Shown piece by piece: positions 24,190-32,399 of a stretch of DNA of 64,000 nucleotides. The stretch comes from Bacillota bacterium (GTDB lineage: Bacteria > Bacillota > Clostridia > Acetivibrionales > DSM-1351): contig JAEZRV010000007.1 of assembly GCA_023444055.1 (NCBI GenBank), positions 97,130 through 161,129 of the forward strand, in the 5' to 3' direction. Every line of letters starts with the position of its first letter. Within the stretch, counting starts at the first letter, position 1. The notes under the pieces are model-generated. The model was not told where the DNA came from. It worked only from the letters and a program-made list of their open reading frames with translations, and searched no databases. The position numbers were made by a program, and so were the translations under genes.

Positions 24190-26067
24190 ATGGAAAAGAG
24201 GATAATTAGTAAAATTATTCAGGTAGAGGGTATGACCTGTACAGGCTGTGAAACAAGGATTGAAAGCTCTCTTAAAAAGCTTGAGGGAATGGAAAATGTT
24301 AAAGCTATATACAGCAGTTCAAATGTATATGTGACTTATGACTCAAATTTAATTAATTTAGAAACAATTATTGAAGAAATAGAAAAATTAGATTATAAGG
24401 TGAAAACTAAACCTAGTGATAATAATAGCAGCAATATTCCTTCTGAAACTAAAAGTAAAAACACAAACAGTTTAGACTTAAGTCAGCTTGCGGGTATAGC
24501 TGTAATAATATTTGCCCTTTATATTATAATTAAACACACTGTGGGATTTAATTTTATACCACAGGTTGATCAATCCATGGGCTATGGCATACTGTTTTTT
24601 ATTGGATTGCTCACATCCCTTCACTGTGTAGCTATGTGCGGGGGAATTAATCTCTCAGTTTGTACTAAATATAGTGTCAGTACTAATGACTCAAAATATG
24701 GGAAACTTAAACCTAGTATATTATATAATACTGGAAGAGTTATTGCATACACAGTAGTTGGTGGAATAGTAGGAGGAATTGGTTCAGTAATCAGTTTTTC
24801 TGGTGCCGCAAAAGGTATTGTAGCTATAGCTTCAGGAGTTTTTATGGTAATTATGGGATTAAATATGTTAAATGTTTTCCCAGCTCTTCGAAAGCTCAAT
24901 CCTAGAATGCCAAAAGTATTTACCAAGAAGCTACATGAAGATTCACAGAATAGGGGACCTTTATATGTCGGCTTATTCAATGGATTAATGCCTTGCGGAC
25001 CATTACAGGCAATGCAGATATATGCATTAGGCACTGGAAGTATATGGGCTGGAGCTCTTTCTATGTTCTTATTCAGCCTTGGTACAGTACCTCTAATGTT
25101 TGGTTTCGGAGCGATAAGCTCAATATTGAGCAGCAAATTTACCCACAAAATGATGAAGGTAAGTGCAGTACTGGTATTAATCCTTGGTATTGTAATGTTA
25201 AACAGAGGGATGGTTCTATCAGGAGTTAATACTAACATTGTTTTGGGTGCTGAAAATTCTTCAAGCCAGATAGCTAAAGTTAACGGGAATGTACAGGAAG
25301 TTACTACGAAAATAGAATCGGGCAGATATTCACCGATAATAGTTCAGAAAGGAATTCCTGTAAGGTGGACCATTAGCGCAACCAAAGAAGAATTAAACGG
25401 TTGTAATAACAGCATTAATATACCAGAGTACAATATACAAAATAAAAAATTAGAAGAAGGAAATACTGTTATTGAGTTTAATCCTGATAAAACGGGGAAT
25501 TATATATATACCTGTTGGATGGGAATGATTAGCAGCAATATTAAGGTTGTTGAGGATATCTCTGATATAAATGAGGAAGAGCTTGTAAATTCTGATAATT
25601 CAAGTGCTCAAGGGCTTTTCGGAAGTGGTGGAGGCTGTTGTGCAGCTGGCTCAAAGGCAACTAAATTTGCAGATGGTAAAATTCCTACTGATGAAATACA
25701 AGTTGCAGAAATTAAGGATAATCAACAGGAAGTAACTGTGACGGTAAATGATTATGGGTATTCACCTGCAGTAGTAGTTTTACAAAAAGGAGTACCGGCA
25801 AAAATTAAATTTAACACTGAAAAACTGAACTCCTGTAATAATATAGTATCCTTCCCTCAATTACAGGGAGAGCTAAATTTGCAGAATCAGACAGAAACAC
25901 CATTAATTTCGCCTGAACAGGATTTTACTTTTGAATGTTGGATGGGAATGCTTCATGGCTACGTAAAAGTAGTAGATGATATAAATAATGTAAACCTTGA
26001 GGATATAAAAGATGAAGTAAATAATTACAAACCTGCTGCAGGGTCCGTAGGTGGCTGCTGCGGTTAA
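24190..26067 (+). CDS. HMA - TauE/SafE-like membrane - double cupredoxin-like protein
   Basis: A 625-residue, probably copper-handling membrane protein. A heavy-metal-associated domain starts it (about 8-75, GMTCTGCETRI). A six-helix TauE/SafE (UreH-like) membrane unit follows at about 98-350, with HCVAMCGGINLSVC and MPCGPLQAMQIYALG. Two related cupredoxin-like domains form the tail (about 365-460 and 515-610), each with a cysteine loop (NGCNNSINIPEY; NSCNNIVSFPQL) and a C(W)MGM strand. Cys clusters GGGCCAAGS and GGCCG close the tail domains. The genes for CopA and CopZ follow. I infer copper acquisition, transfer or detoxification at the outer membrane face. Confidence 0.82.
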   Translation: MEKRIISKIIQVEGMTCTGCETRIESSLKKLEGMENVKAIYSSSNVYVTYDSNLINLETIIEEIEKLDYKVKTKPSDNNSSNIPSETKSKNTNSLDLSQLAGIAVIIFALYIIIKHTVGFNFIPQVDQSMGYGILFFIGLLTSLHCVAMCGGINLSVCTKYSVSTNDSKYGKLKPSILYNTGRVIAYTVVGGIVGGIGSVISFSGAAKGIVAIASGVFMVIMGLNMLNVFPALRKLNPRMPKVFTKKLHEDSQNRGPLYVGLFNGLMPCGPLQAMQIYALGTGSIWAGALSMFLFSLGTVPLMFGFGAISSILSSKFTHKMMKVSAVLVLILGIVMLNRGMVLSGVNTNIVLGAENSSSQIAKVNGNVQEVTTKIESGRYSPIIVQKGIPVRWTISATKEELNGCNNSINIPEYNIQNKKLEEGNTVIEFNPDKTGNYIYTCWMGMISSNIKVVEDISDINEEELVNSDNSSAQGLFGSGGGCCAAGSKATKFADGKIPTDEIQVAEIKDNQQEVTVTVNDYGYSPAVVVLQKGVPAKIKFNTEKLNSCNNIVSFPQLQGELNLQNQTETPLISPEQDFTFECWMGMLHGYVKVVDDINNVNLEDIKDEVNNYKPAAGSVGGCCG

Positions 26068-26095
26068 TACAAAATAATTAAAGGAAGTGATCTAA

Positions 26096-28579
26096 ATGGA
26101 TAAAAAACAGTCAATTAAAATATCGGGAATGAGCTGTGCAGCATGTGCAGCAAGAATAGAAAAGGGTCTTAATAGGCTGGAAGGTGTCAAGCTTGCAAAT
26201 GTTAATTTTGCAATAGAAAAAGCAACTATTGAATTTGATGATGACAAAATAGATTCTGAAAAATTTAACGAAACTATTGAAAAGCTTGGTTTTGGTGTAG
26301 TTAAGGAAGATATAAAGAAAGGCAGCAAGGCTGAGCTGAAAATTACCGGAATGTCTTGTGCTGCATGTTCAGCAAGGATAGAGAAAAAACTTAATAAGAC
26401 TGAAGGCATAGAACAGGCTACTGTGAACCTAGCAACCCAACGAGCAAGTGTGGAGTATGATATTTCTAAGGTTAAAGTTTCTGATATCTTAAAAATAATT
26501 CATGACTTGGGATATGGAGCTGAAAGAGCAGAGGAAGTAAATCAAGACAAGGAGAAGGAACAAAGATTAAAGGAAATTAAAACATTAAAGCTCACGTTAA
26601 TTATTTCTGCGGTTTTGAGTACGCCTTTAGTACTTGCAATGGTATTATCAATGTTAAATATCCCCTTGCTTTCGTTCCTTCATAATCCGTATTTTCAATT
26701 GGTAATTGCCACTCCAGTTCAATTTATAATCGGATTCCGGTTTTATAAGCATGCATATTTTGCTCTACGTTCAAAGAGTGCAAACATGGATGTCTTAATA
26801 TCCATGGGTACTTCGGCTGCATATTTTTTTAGCTTATATAATGTGTTTTTTGAAGAAGTACAGCAAGGTATGATGAAAAATCTTTACTTTGAAGCTGCTG
26901 CAGTTATTATTACATTAATACTATTGGGTAAATATTTAGAAGCTGTAGCAAAGGGCAAAACCTCTGATGCAATAAAAAAACTTATGGGCTTGCAGGCAAA
27001 GACAGCCAGAGTAATAAGAAATGGTATTGAAGAGGATATACCAATTGAAGAAGTTATGCTTGGAGATATAGTTGTAGTAAGACCAGGTGAGAAATTGCCT
27101 GTAGATGGCAAAATAATTGAGGGTAGGTCCTCTATAGATGAATCTATGCTTACAGGAGAGAGCATTCCCGTAGAGAAAAAAGCAGGGGACTATGTTATTG
27201 GGGCAACAATAAATAAGGTGGGTACCTTCCGTTTTGAGGCTACAAAGATTGGCAAGGATACAGCACTTTCTCAAATCATAAAGATGGTAGAGGATGCCCA
27301 AGGTTCAAAGGCACCAATACAAAAAATAGCTGATAAGGTATCAGGAATATTCGTTCCTGTTGTTGTTGGAATAGCTCTTATTACTTTTATAATATGGTAT
27401 CTTTCTACAGGAGATATAACAAAAGCTATTGTAAGCAGCGTTGCAGTTCTGGTCATTGCGTGTCCATGTGCATTAGGACTGGCAACACCGACGGCAATAA
27501 TGGTAGGTACAGGTAAGGGCGCAGAAAATGGTATTCTTATTAAAGGTGGAGAGCATCTTGAAATGGCTTACAAATTAAATGCAGTTGTTCTTGACAAAAC
27601 AGGTACAATTACTAAGGGACAGCCAGAAGTAACTGATATAATTGTTTTAGGAAACTTTGATAAGAGTGAAATTCTGAAGCTTGCAGCAATCACTGAAAAA
27701 AGCTCAGAACATCCATTAGGTGTTGCTATATATGAGCATGGAAAAAAAGAATTTAGTTCTATAGACAACCCCGGTCAATTTGAAGCAATACCAGGTAGAG
27801 GTGTCAAGTCATTTGTAGATAATAGGGTTATCTATATGGGTACACGTAAGCTTATGAAGGAGCGAAACATTGCTATAGGTAATGTTGAAGCTGCCATAGC
27901 AAAGCTTGAGGATGAAGGTAAAACTGCAATGCTGATGGCTATAGATAATAATTTGGAGGCAATAATTGCGGTTGCTGATACATTAAAGGAAAGTTCAAAG
28001 GAAGCTATTGATGAACTGCAAAAAATGGGTATTGATGTTTATATGATTACTGGGGATAATAAAAGAACAGCTAATGCTATTGCTAAACAAGTAGGTATTA
28101 CTAATGTTCTGGCAGAAGTACTACCAGAGAACAAAGCTGAAGAAGTAGAAAAATTAATGGCTAAAGGAAAGATTGTTGCAATGGTTGGTGATGGAATAAA
28201 TGATGCTCCTGCTCTAGCAACTGCAAATATTGGAATGGCTATCGGTACAGGAACTGATGTTGCAATAGAAGCAGCAGATATTACTCTGATGAGGGGAGAT
28301 TTGAGAACAATTCCAGCAGCAATTCGCTTGTCAAGGATGACAATGAGAAAGATTAAACAAAATTTATTCTGGGCATTCTTTTATAATATAATTGGTATAC
28401 CATTTGCTGCCTTTGGTCTGTTGAATCCAATGATTGCAGGAGGGGCAATGGCATTTAGCTCAGTCTCAGTAGTGACAAACTCGTTGAGCTTAAAAGGGTA
28501 TGATCCAGTAAAGGTAGCTAGAAAGTTTAACAATATTGAAGAATTTGCAAAACAGGAATGGCAATATACCAAGAAATAA
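26096..28579 (+). CDS. copA: Copper-translocating P1B-type ATPase
   Basis: An 827-residue Cu+ exporter. Two HMA domains (GMSCAACAARIEKGL at about 11 and GMSCAACSARIEKKL at about 85) precede eight membrane helices. The CPC motif is in VIACPCALGLATPTA (about 453-467), the phosphorylated Asp in DKTGTIT (about 500), the HP motif in SSEHPLG, and the hinge in GDGINDAPALA. The NSLSLKG-like C-terminal helix is typical of Cu+ pumps. It is 28 bases after the cupredoxin gene and 100 bases before copZ. Confidence 0.96.
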   Translation: MDKKQSIKISGMSCAACAARIEKGLNRLEGVKLANVNFAIEKATIEFDDDKIDSEKFNETIEKLGFGVVKEDIKKGSKAELKITGMSCAACSARIEKKLNKTEGIEQATVNLATQRASVEYDISKVKVSDILKIIHDLGYGAERAEEVNQDKEKEQRLKEIKTLKLTLIISAVLSTPLVLAMVLSMLNIPLLSFLHNPYFQLVIATPVQFIIGFRFYKHAYFALRSKSANMDVLISMGTSAAYFFSLYNVFFEEVQQGMMKNLYFEAAAVIITLILLGKYLEAVAKGKTSDAIKKLMGLQAKTARVIRNGIEEDIPIEEVMLGDIVVVRPGEKLPVDGKIIEGRSSIDESMLTGESIPVEKKAGDYVIGATINKVGTFRFEATKIGKDTALSQIIKMVEDAQGSKAPIQKIADKVSGIFVPVVVGIALITFIIWYLSTGDITKAIVSSVAVLVIACPCALGLATPTAIMVGTGKGAENGILIKGGEHLEMAYKLNAVVLDKTGTITKGQPEVTDIIVLGNFDKSEILKLAAITEKSSEHPLGVAIYEHGKKEFSSIDNPGQFEAIPGRGVKSFVDNRVIYMGTRKLMKERNIAIGNVEAAIAKLEDEGKTAMLMAIDNNLEAIIAVADTLKESSKEAIDELQKMGIDVYMITGDNKRTANAIAKQVGITNVLAEVLPENKAEEVEKLMAKGKIVAMVGDGINDAPALATANIGMAIGTGTDVAIEAADITLMRGDLRTIPAAIRLSRMTMRKIKQNLFWAFFYNIIGIPFAAFGLLNPMIAGGAMAFSSVSVVTNSLSLKGYDPVKVARKFNNIEEFAKQEWQYTKK

Positions 28580-28679
28580 AATTCAATTACTAAGCTATCC
28601 AATTCAAAAATTCTTTTGGTGAGGAAAACTTATTAATGGTTTGTTGCTATTAATTTTAAATTAAAGGAGGAAATTTATT

Positions 28680-28892
28680 ATGTCTAAAGAAGTAAAAACT
28701 TTAAATGTTGAAGGTATGTCTTGTAGCCACTGCGAAAACAGTGTAAAAAAAGCTGTGGGTGCATTAAATGGAGTGTCTGAGGTAACAGTAGATTTGCAAT
28801 TAAAAAAGGTATCAATTCAATTTGATGCTGAAAAAGTAAGTTTAGATATCATTAAGGAAGCCATTGAAGACCAAGGATATGATGTTGTTTAA
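28680..28892 (+). CDS. copZ: Copper chaperone CopZ
   Basis: A 70-residue single HMA domain with GMSCSHCENSVKKAV, delivering Cu+ to CopA. ATG at 28680 follows AAAGGAGG. The response-regulator gene starts 18 bases downstream. Confidence 0.93.
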   Translation: MSKEVKTLNVEGMSCSHCENSVKKAVGALNGVSEVTVDLQLKKVSIQFDAEKVSLDIIKEAIEDQGYDVV

Positions 28893-28910
28893 TCTGGAGC
28901 TGATAATAAA

Positions 28911-29612
28911 ATGATTAATAGTATTAAAAAAATACTGGTGGTAGATGATGAACAAAAGATAGTTGAGGTAGTGAAATCATACCTTAATCACAGTGGCTAT
29001 AATGTATTCGAAGCTTATAATGGAAAGCAGGCTATTGACATTTTTGAAAAGGTTAAGCCCAGTCTTGTTATCTTGGATTTAATGCTACCTGATATGACTG
29101 GAGAAGATATCTGCAAGCATATCAGGAAGTTGTCTAGGGTACCCATTATCATGTTAACTGCTAAGGTTGAAGAAGAGGATATTTTAAAAGGGCTTGATAT
29201 TGGTGCAGATGACTATATTACTAAGCCATTTAGTCCTAGACAGCTAGTTGCACGGGTTAATGCAATACTTAGAAGAGTTTCTGATGAGCCAGTTCTACTG
29301 ACTAGTACCATATTCTTTAATGACAATGATTTGGTTATTGATAATCTAAACTATGAAGTAAAGAAAAATGGCAACAGCATAAACTTAACTCCAAACGAAT
29401 ATAAAATTCTTTTAACAATGATTAAATATCCAAAAAAAACCTTTACCCGAGAAGAGTTGATTAGTATGGCATTGGGAGAGGATTTTGATGGCTATGATAG
29501 AACAGTTGATACACATATTAAAAACTTAAGACAGAAAATTGAAACTGATCCTAAGAATCCAATATATGTATTAACAGTTCATGGTGTAGGTTATAGGTTT
29601 GGCGGTGATTGA
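28911..29612 (+). CDS. OmpR-family response regulator
   Basis: A 233-residue regulator. The receiver domain has KILVVDDEQKIVEVV, the phosphoacceptor Asp in VILDLMLPDMTG, and the Lys in DDYITKPFSPRQL. The C-terminal winged helix ends with DRTVDTHIKNLRQKIE and VHGVGYRFGG. It is followed by its sensor kinase. Placement after copA-copZ suggests metal-responsive control of this cluster; the repeated motif at 23123, 24048 and 31637 is the candidate binding site. Confidence 0.93.
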   Translation: MINSIKKILVVDDEQKIVEVVKSYLNHSGYNVFEAYNGKQAIDIFEKVKPSLVILDLMLPDMTGEDICKHIRKLSRVPIIMLTAKVEEEDILKGLDIGADDYITKPFSPRQLVARVNAILRRVSDEPVLLTSTIFFNDNDLVIDNLNYEVKKNGNSINLTPNEYKILLTMIKYPKKTFTREELISMALGEDFDGYDRTVDTHIKNLRQKIETDPKNPIYVLTVHGVGYRFGGD

Positions 29613-29677
29613 GGCTTAGGTAAATTAATAATTGGCAAGCCAGTGATGTTATTGTCCAATAAGAAGGGGGTGAGTTC

Positions 29678-29737
29678 ATGACCGCATATTTATATAGTTT
29701 TGTACTAAATAGGCATGGACATATGTATGAAATATAG
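29678..29737 (+). CDS. Nineteen-codon ORF overlapping the kinase start
   Basis: AGAAGGGGG at about 29661-29669 precedes ATG at 29678, opening MTAYLYSFVLNRHGHMYEI and ending at TAG 29735-29737. The kinase ATG (29727) lies inside it and has no ribosome site of its own. Translational coupling is the likely role; conservation is unknown. Confidence 0.4.
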   Translation: MTAYLYSFVLNRHGHMYEI

Positions 29738-31115
29738 CTTAAAAGCAAAGCTTTCTTTGTCTTATGTCTTAGTTGCATTAATTAGTGTATTTTTAATAAG
29801 TATTTTATCAAATATATTTCTTGATAAACAGTTTAGAGAATATGTTCAGAAAAATCAGGAACAAAAGAACAAAGAAGTTATATCATCTATTAGTAAGCAA
29901 TATCAAAATGTTGAAAAATGGAATACAGATATGTTAGAATCCATTGGAGTGAGCGCATTAGAAAATGGAATGATAATAAAAGTTTCCGATTTGTCTGGAA
30001 AAGCAATCTGGGATGCAAACGTTCATAATAACGGGATGTGTCAACGGATTATAGAGCATATGTCTCAGAATATGAACAGTCATTATCCTGATATGAAGGG
30101 TGAATATATAGAAAAGCCTTATTTCATTTATTACAATTCAAAAAAAGTAGGAATAGTTGAGATTGGATCTTACGGTCCATTTTACTTAAGTGATAATGAT
30201 TTGGCATTCATAACAACCTTAAATAAAATGCTGATAAGTGTTGGAATATTTTCATTATTATTTGCTCTTATTATAGGCACTATAATGGCTAAAAGATTAA
30301 GTTCGCCTATATCAAGAGTAATTGTTACTGCGGAGAACATTTCCAACGGCTGTTTTTCAGATAGAATTTTAGAAAAATCAAGTACGAGTGAAATAATTCA
30401 GTTGACTGACACTATCAACAATCTTGCTGATGTACTAGAAAGGCAAGAGACTTTAAGAAAAAGGCTAACTGGGGATGTGGCGCATGAACTAAGAACACCT
30501 CTTGCAACACTTCAAAGTCATTTAGAAGCTATGATTGATGGTATATGGAAACCTGAAAAAGACAGATTGATTAGCTGCCATGATGAAATTGTTAGGATTA
30601 GTAATATGGTAGGTGATTTAGAAAGGTTAGCGAAATATGAGAGTGAGAATCTCATTTTAAATAAAGCAACTTTTAACATTACAGAAACAGTACAACATAT
30701 TATTAATAATTTCGAAAGTAATTACGTTAACAAAGGAATTAAAATAGAATTAATAGCTGAAGATGAGTATATTAATGCCGATAAGGACAAGCTTTGTCAG
30801 GTTGTGATAAACTTACTATCAAATGCATTGAAGTATTCTCCTGAAGGAAGTAATGTGGAGGTAAGTATAAAAGGTGAAGAGAATATCACGCAAATAACAG
30901 TTAAGGACAATGGACCGGGTATTTCAGAAGTAGATCTCCCATACATTTTTGAGAGATTTTATAGGGCAGACAAATCCAGAAACAGATTGTCAGGTGGCTC
31001 TGGAATTGGATTAACAATTGCCAAGGCAATTGTTGAAGCGCATAAAGGAAAAATTTCAGTTGTTAGCAAAGTTGATTACGGTACAGAATTTATTGTTTTA
31101 TTGCCAAAGAGCTAA
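29727..31115 (+). CDS. Sensor histidine kinase of the copper-cluster two-component system
   Basis: A 462-residue membrane kinase. One helix (about 8-30) and a second at about 165-190 bound an extracellular sensor of roughly 130 residues. A HAMP segment, HisKA (GDVAHELRTPLATLQSHLEA, with the phosphorylated His) and HATPase (NLLSNALKYSPEG, DNGPGIS, GGSGIGLTIAKAIVE) follow. The sensor part has few histidine, methionine or cysteine residues, so the ligand is unclear. I prefer ATG 29727 to 29715; neither has a good ribosome site except through the overlapping short ORF. Confidence 0.9.
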   Translation: MKYSLKAKLSLSYVLVALISVFLISILSNIFLDKQFREYVQKNQEQKNKEVISSISKQYQNVEKWNTDMLESIGVSALENGMIIKVSDLSGKAIWDANVHNNGMCQRIIEHMSQNMNSHYPDMKGEYIEKPYFIYYNSKKVGIVEIGSYGPFYLSDNDLAFITTLNKMLISVGIFSLLFALIIGTIMAKRLSSPISRVIVTAENISNGCFSDRILEKSSTSEIIQLTDTINNLADVLERQETLRKRLTGDVAHELRTPLATLQSHLEAMIDGIWKPEKDRLISCHDEIVRISNMVGDLERLAKYESENLILNKATFNITETVQHIINNFESNYVNKGIKIELIAEDEYINADKDKLCQVVINLLSNALKYSPEGSNVEVSIKGEENITQITVKDNGPGISEVDLPYIFERFYRADKSRNRLSGGSGIGLTIAKAIVEAHKGKISVVSKVDYGTEFIVLLPKS

Positions 31116-31268
31116 ATGGTAAGGAATACGTCTGGCGATCAGGTAGAGATCGGGGCAAGGGATAAACATGCTCAAGTGAGCTTTTTACAAAAGGGAATTT
31201 CATATTGACAACTACACACCTTGATTGAAGGGTGTACGATTTTTTATAGAATATTAGGAGGAAGTGCA

Positions 31269-31622
31269 ATGTCCAATCATCGAATCTATACAATGAGCGT
31301 AGAAAGTGTATATCCGTTATATATATCAAAGGCGGAGAAAAAGGGACGTACAAAATCAGAGGTTGATGAAATCATCCTCTGGTTGACCGGATATACTCAG
31401 GATGAGCTAGTAGAACAATTAAGAAAACAAACAGACTTTGAAACTTTCTTTAAAGATGCTCCACTTCTAAACCCATCAAGAACTCTAATAAAGGGAGTTA
31501 TTTGTGGTGTCAGGGTAGAAGATATAAAGGAGCCGACCATGCAGGAAATTCGGTATTTGGATAAACTAATTGATGAATTGGCAAGAGGCAAATCTATGGA
31601 TAAAATACTTCGAAAGAAATAA
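31269..31622 (+). CDS. DUF2200 family protein
   Basis: A 117-residue cytoplasmic protein of the DUF2200 family. MSNHRIYTMSVESVYPLYISKAEKKGRTKSEVDEIILWLTGY is the usual beginning of the fold (given here only as the family hallmark, residues 1-42), followed by FFKDAPLLNPSRTLIKG and ICGVRVEDIKEPTMQEIRYL. The function is unknown. ATG at 31269 is preceded by AGGAGGAAG at 31256-31264. It lies between the sensor kinase and a membrane protein that bears the shared promoter motif. Confidence 0.88.
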   Translation: MSNHRIYTMSVESVYPLYISKAEKKGRTKSEVDEIILWLTGYTQDELVEQLRKQTDFETFFKDAPLLNPSRTLIKGVICGVRVEDIKEPTMQEIRYLDKLIDELARGKSMDKILRKK

Positions 31623-31636
31623 ATTTAGCTATTAAT

Positions 31637-31661
31637 CTCCATAATTTCTACACAAATATTT
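31637..31661 (+). promoter_or_regulatory. Shared promoter motif, diverged copy 3
   Basis: CTCCATAATTTCTACACA with 17 of 21 positions matching copies 1 and 2, lying 68 bases before the membrane-protein gene at 31729. Confidence 0.45.
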
Positions 31662-31728
31662 CATAAAATTGTTTTATAGTAACAAGTACAAAATTATATA
31701 ACCCAAATATCGAAGGGAGCTTTAAACT

Positions 31729-32217
31729 ATGAATACAATGACTCACTATATGGAATTGCTTGCAGCAAATCAACCATGGAATCTGCTTATTTTTATGGCA
31801 ATTCCAGTTATCTGTGCAGAAACATTAGCAATTTCTGAATTGATAATACTTTTCACCAGAAACCTAAATGGTATGGCAAAAAAGGTAAGTAAAATAACAG
31901 GTATTTTCGCAGGACTCTATTTCCTTGGAATTTTCATCTATTTATTATTTAATGCTGTTATACCTCTTACGTTAACAGGCGAATGGAGAGGCCCTGCTGA
32001 TGTAATTGCTGTTGGGTTCTATCTTTTAGGCGTAATTCCTTTCCTCGGTATGTTTTTACTTGAGATAGGTGTAATTGGAAGAAAAAAAGATGAAGTTAGT
32101 AAGCTAAAACTGCATGCAATCTTTGTAGGAATTTTTTTGGTAGTAGCTCATGTGGCAATGATATTCGGAATGCTAAGCCCTGATTTATTTTCAATGAAGA
32201 GTATGGGGGGGATGTAG
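31729..32217 (+). CDS. Four-helix membrane protein of unknown function
   Basis: A 162-residue integral membrane protein with helices at about 18-40, 55-78, 95-118 and 128-150. Charged residues are few: an Arg/Lys turn after helix 1 (FTRNLNGMAKKVSK) and RKKDEVSK before helix 4. The C-terminus is rich in Met (MIFGMLSPDLFSMKSMGGM), possibly metal-binding. I do not recognise a named family with certainty; it may be a DUF6803-like permease. Its promoter carries the copper-cluster motif, so it is probably part of the same regulon. Confidence 0.65.
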   Translation: MNTMTHYMELLAANQPWNLLIFMAIPVICAETLAISELIILFTRNLNGMAKKVSKITGIFAGLYFLGIFIYLLFNAVIPLTLTGEWRGPADVIAVGFYLLGVIPFLGMFLLEIGVIGRKKDEVSKLKLHAIFVGIFLVVAHVAMIFGMLSPDLFSMKSMGGM

Positions 32218-32344
32218 ATATTGCATTGCTTAAAAATTTAATTTAGCAGATGACTATTACCATAGATAAGTCTCATACACCTACAATTTTAAACTGCGAA
32301 ATACTTTAATATAAGCATTAATTTAATAGTTGTACAAATAAACA

Positions 32345-32382
32345 GCTGCGCACCAGCCGTTACTAAACCACTGGTGCGCAGC
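32345..32382. terminator. Bidirectional terminator between convergent genes
   Basis: Perfect 12-base arms GCTGCGCACCAG / CTGGTGCGCAGC around a 14-base loop lie between the plus-strand membrane gene and the minus-strand mannanase gene. Confidence 0.75.
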
Positions 32383-32399
32383 ATATTTATTATTTTCAA

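Noticed and set aside
24621..25238. 205-residue minus-strand ORF
   Set aside because: Antisense to the TauE/SafE membrane part; hydrophobic codons give open antisense frames.
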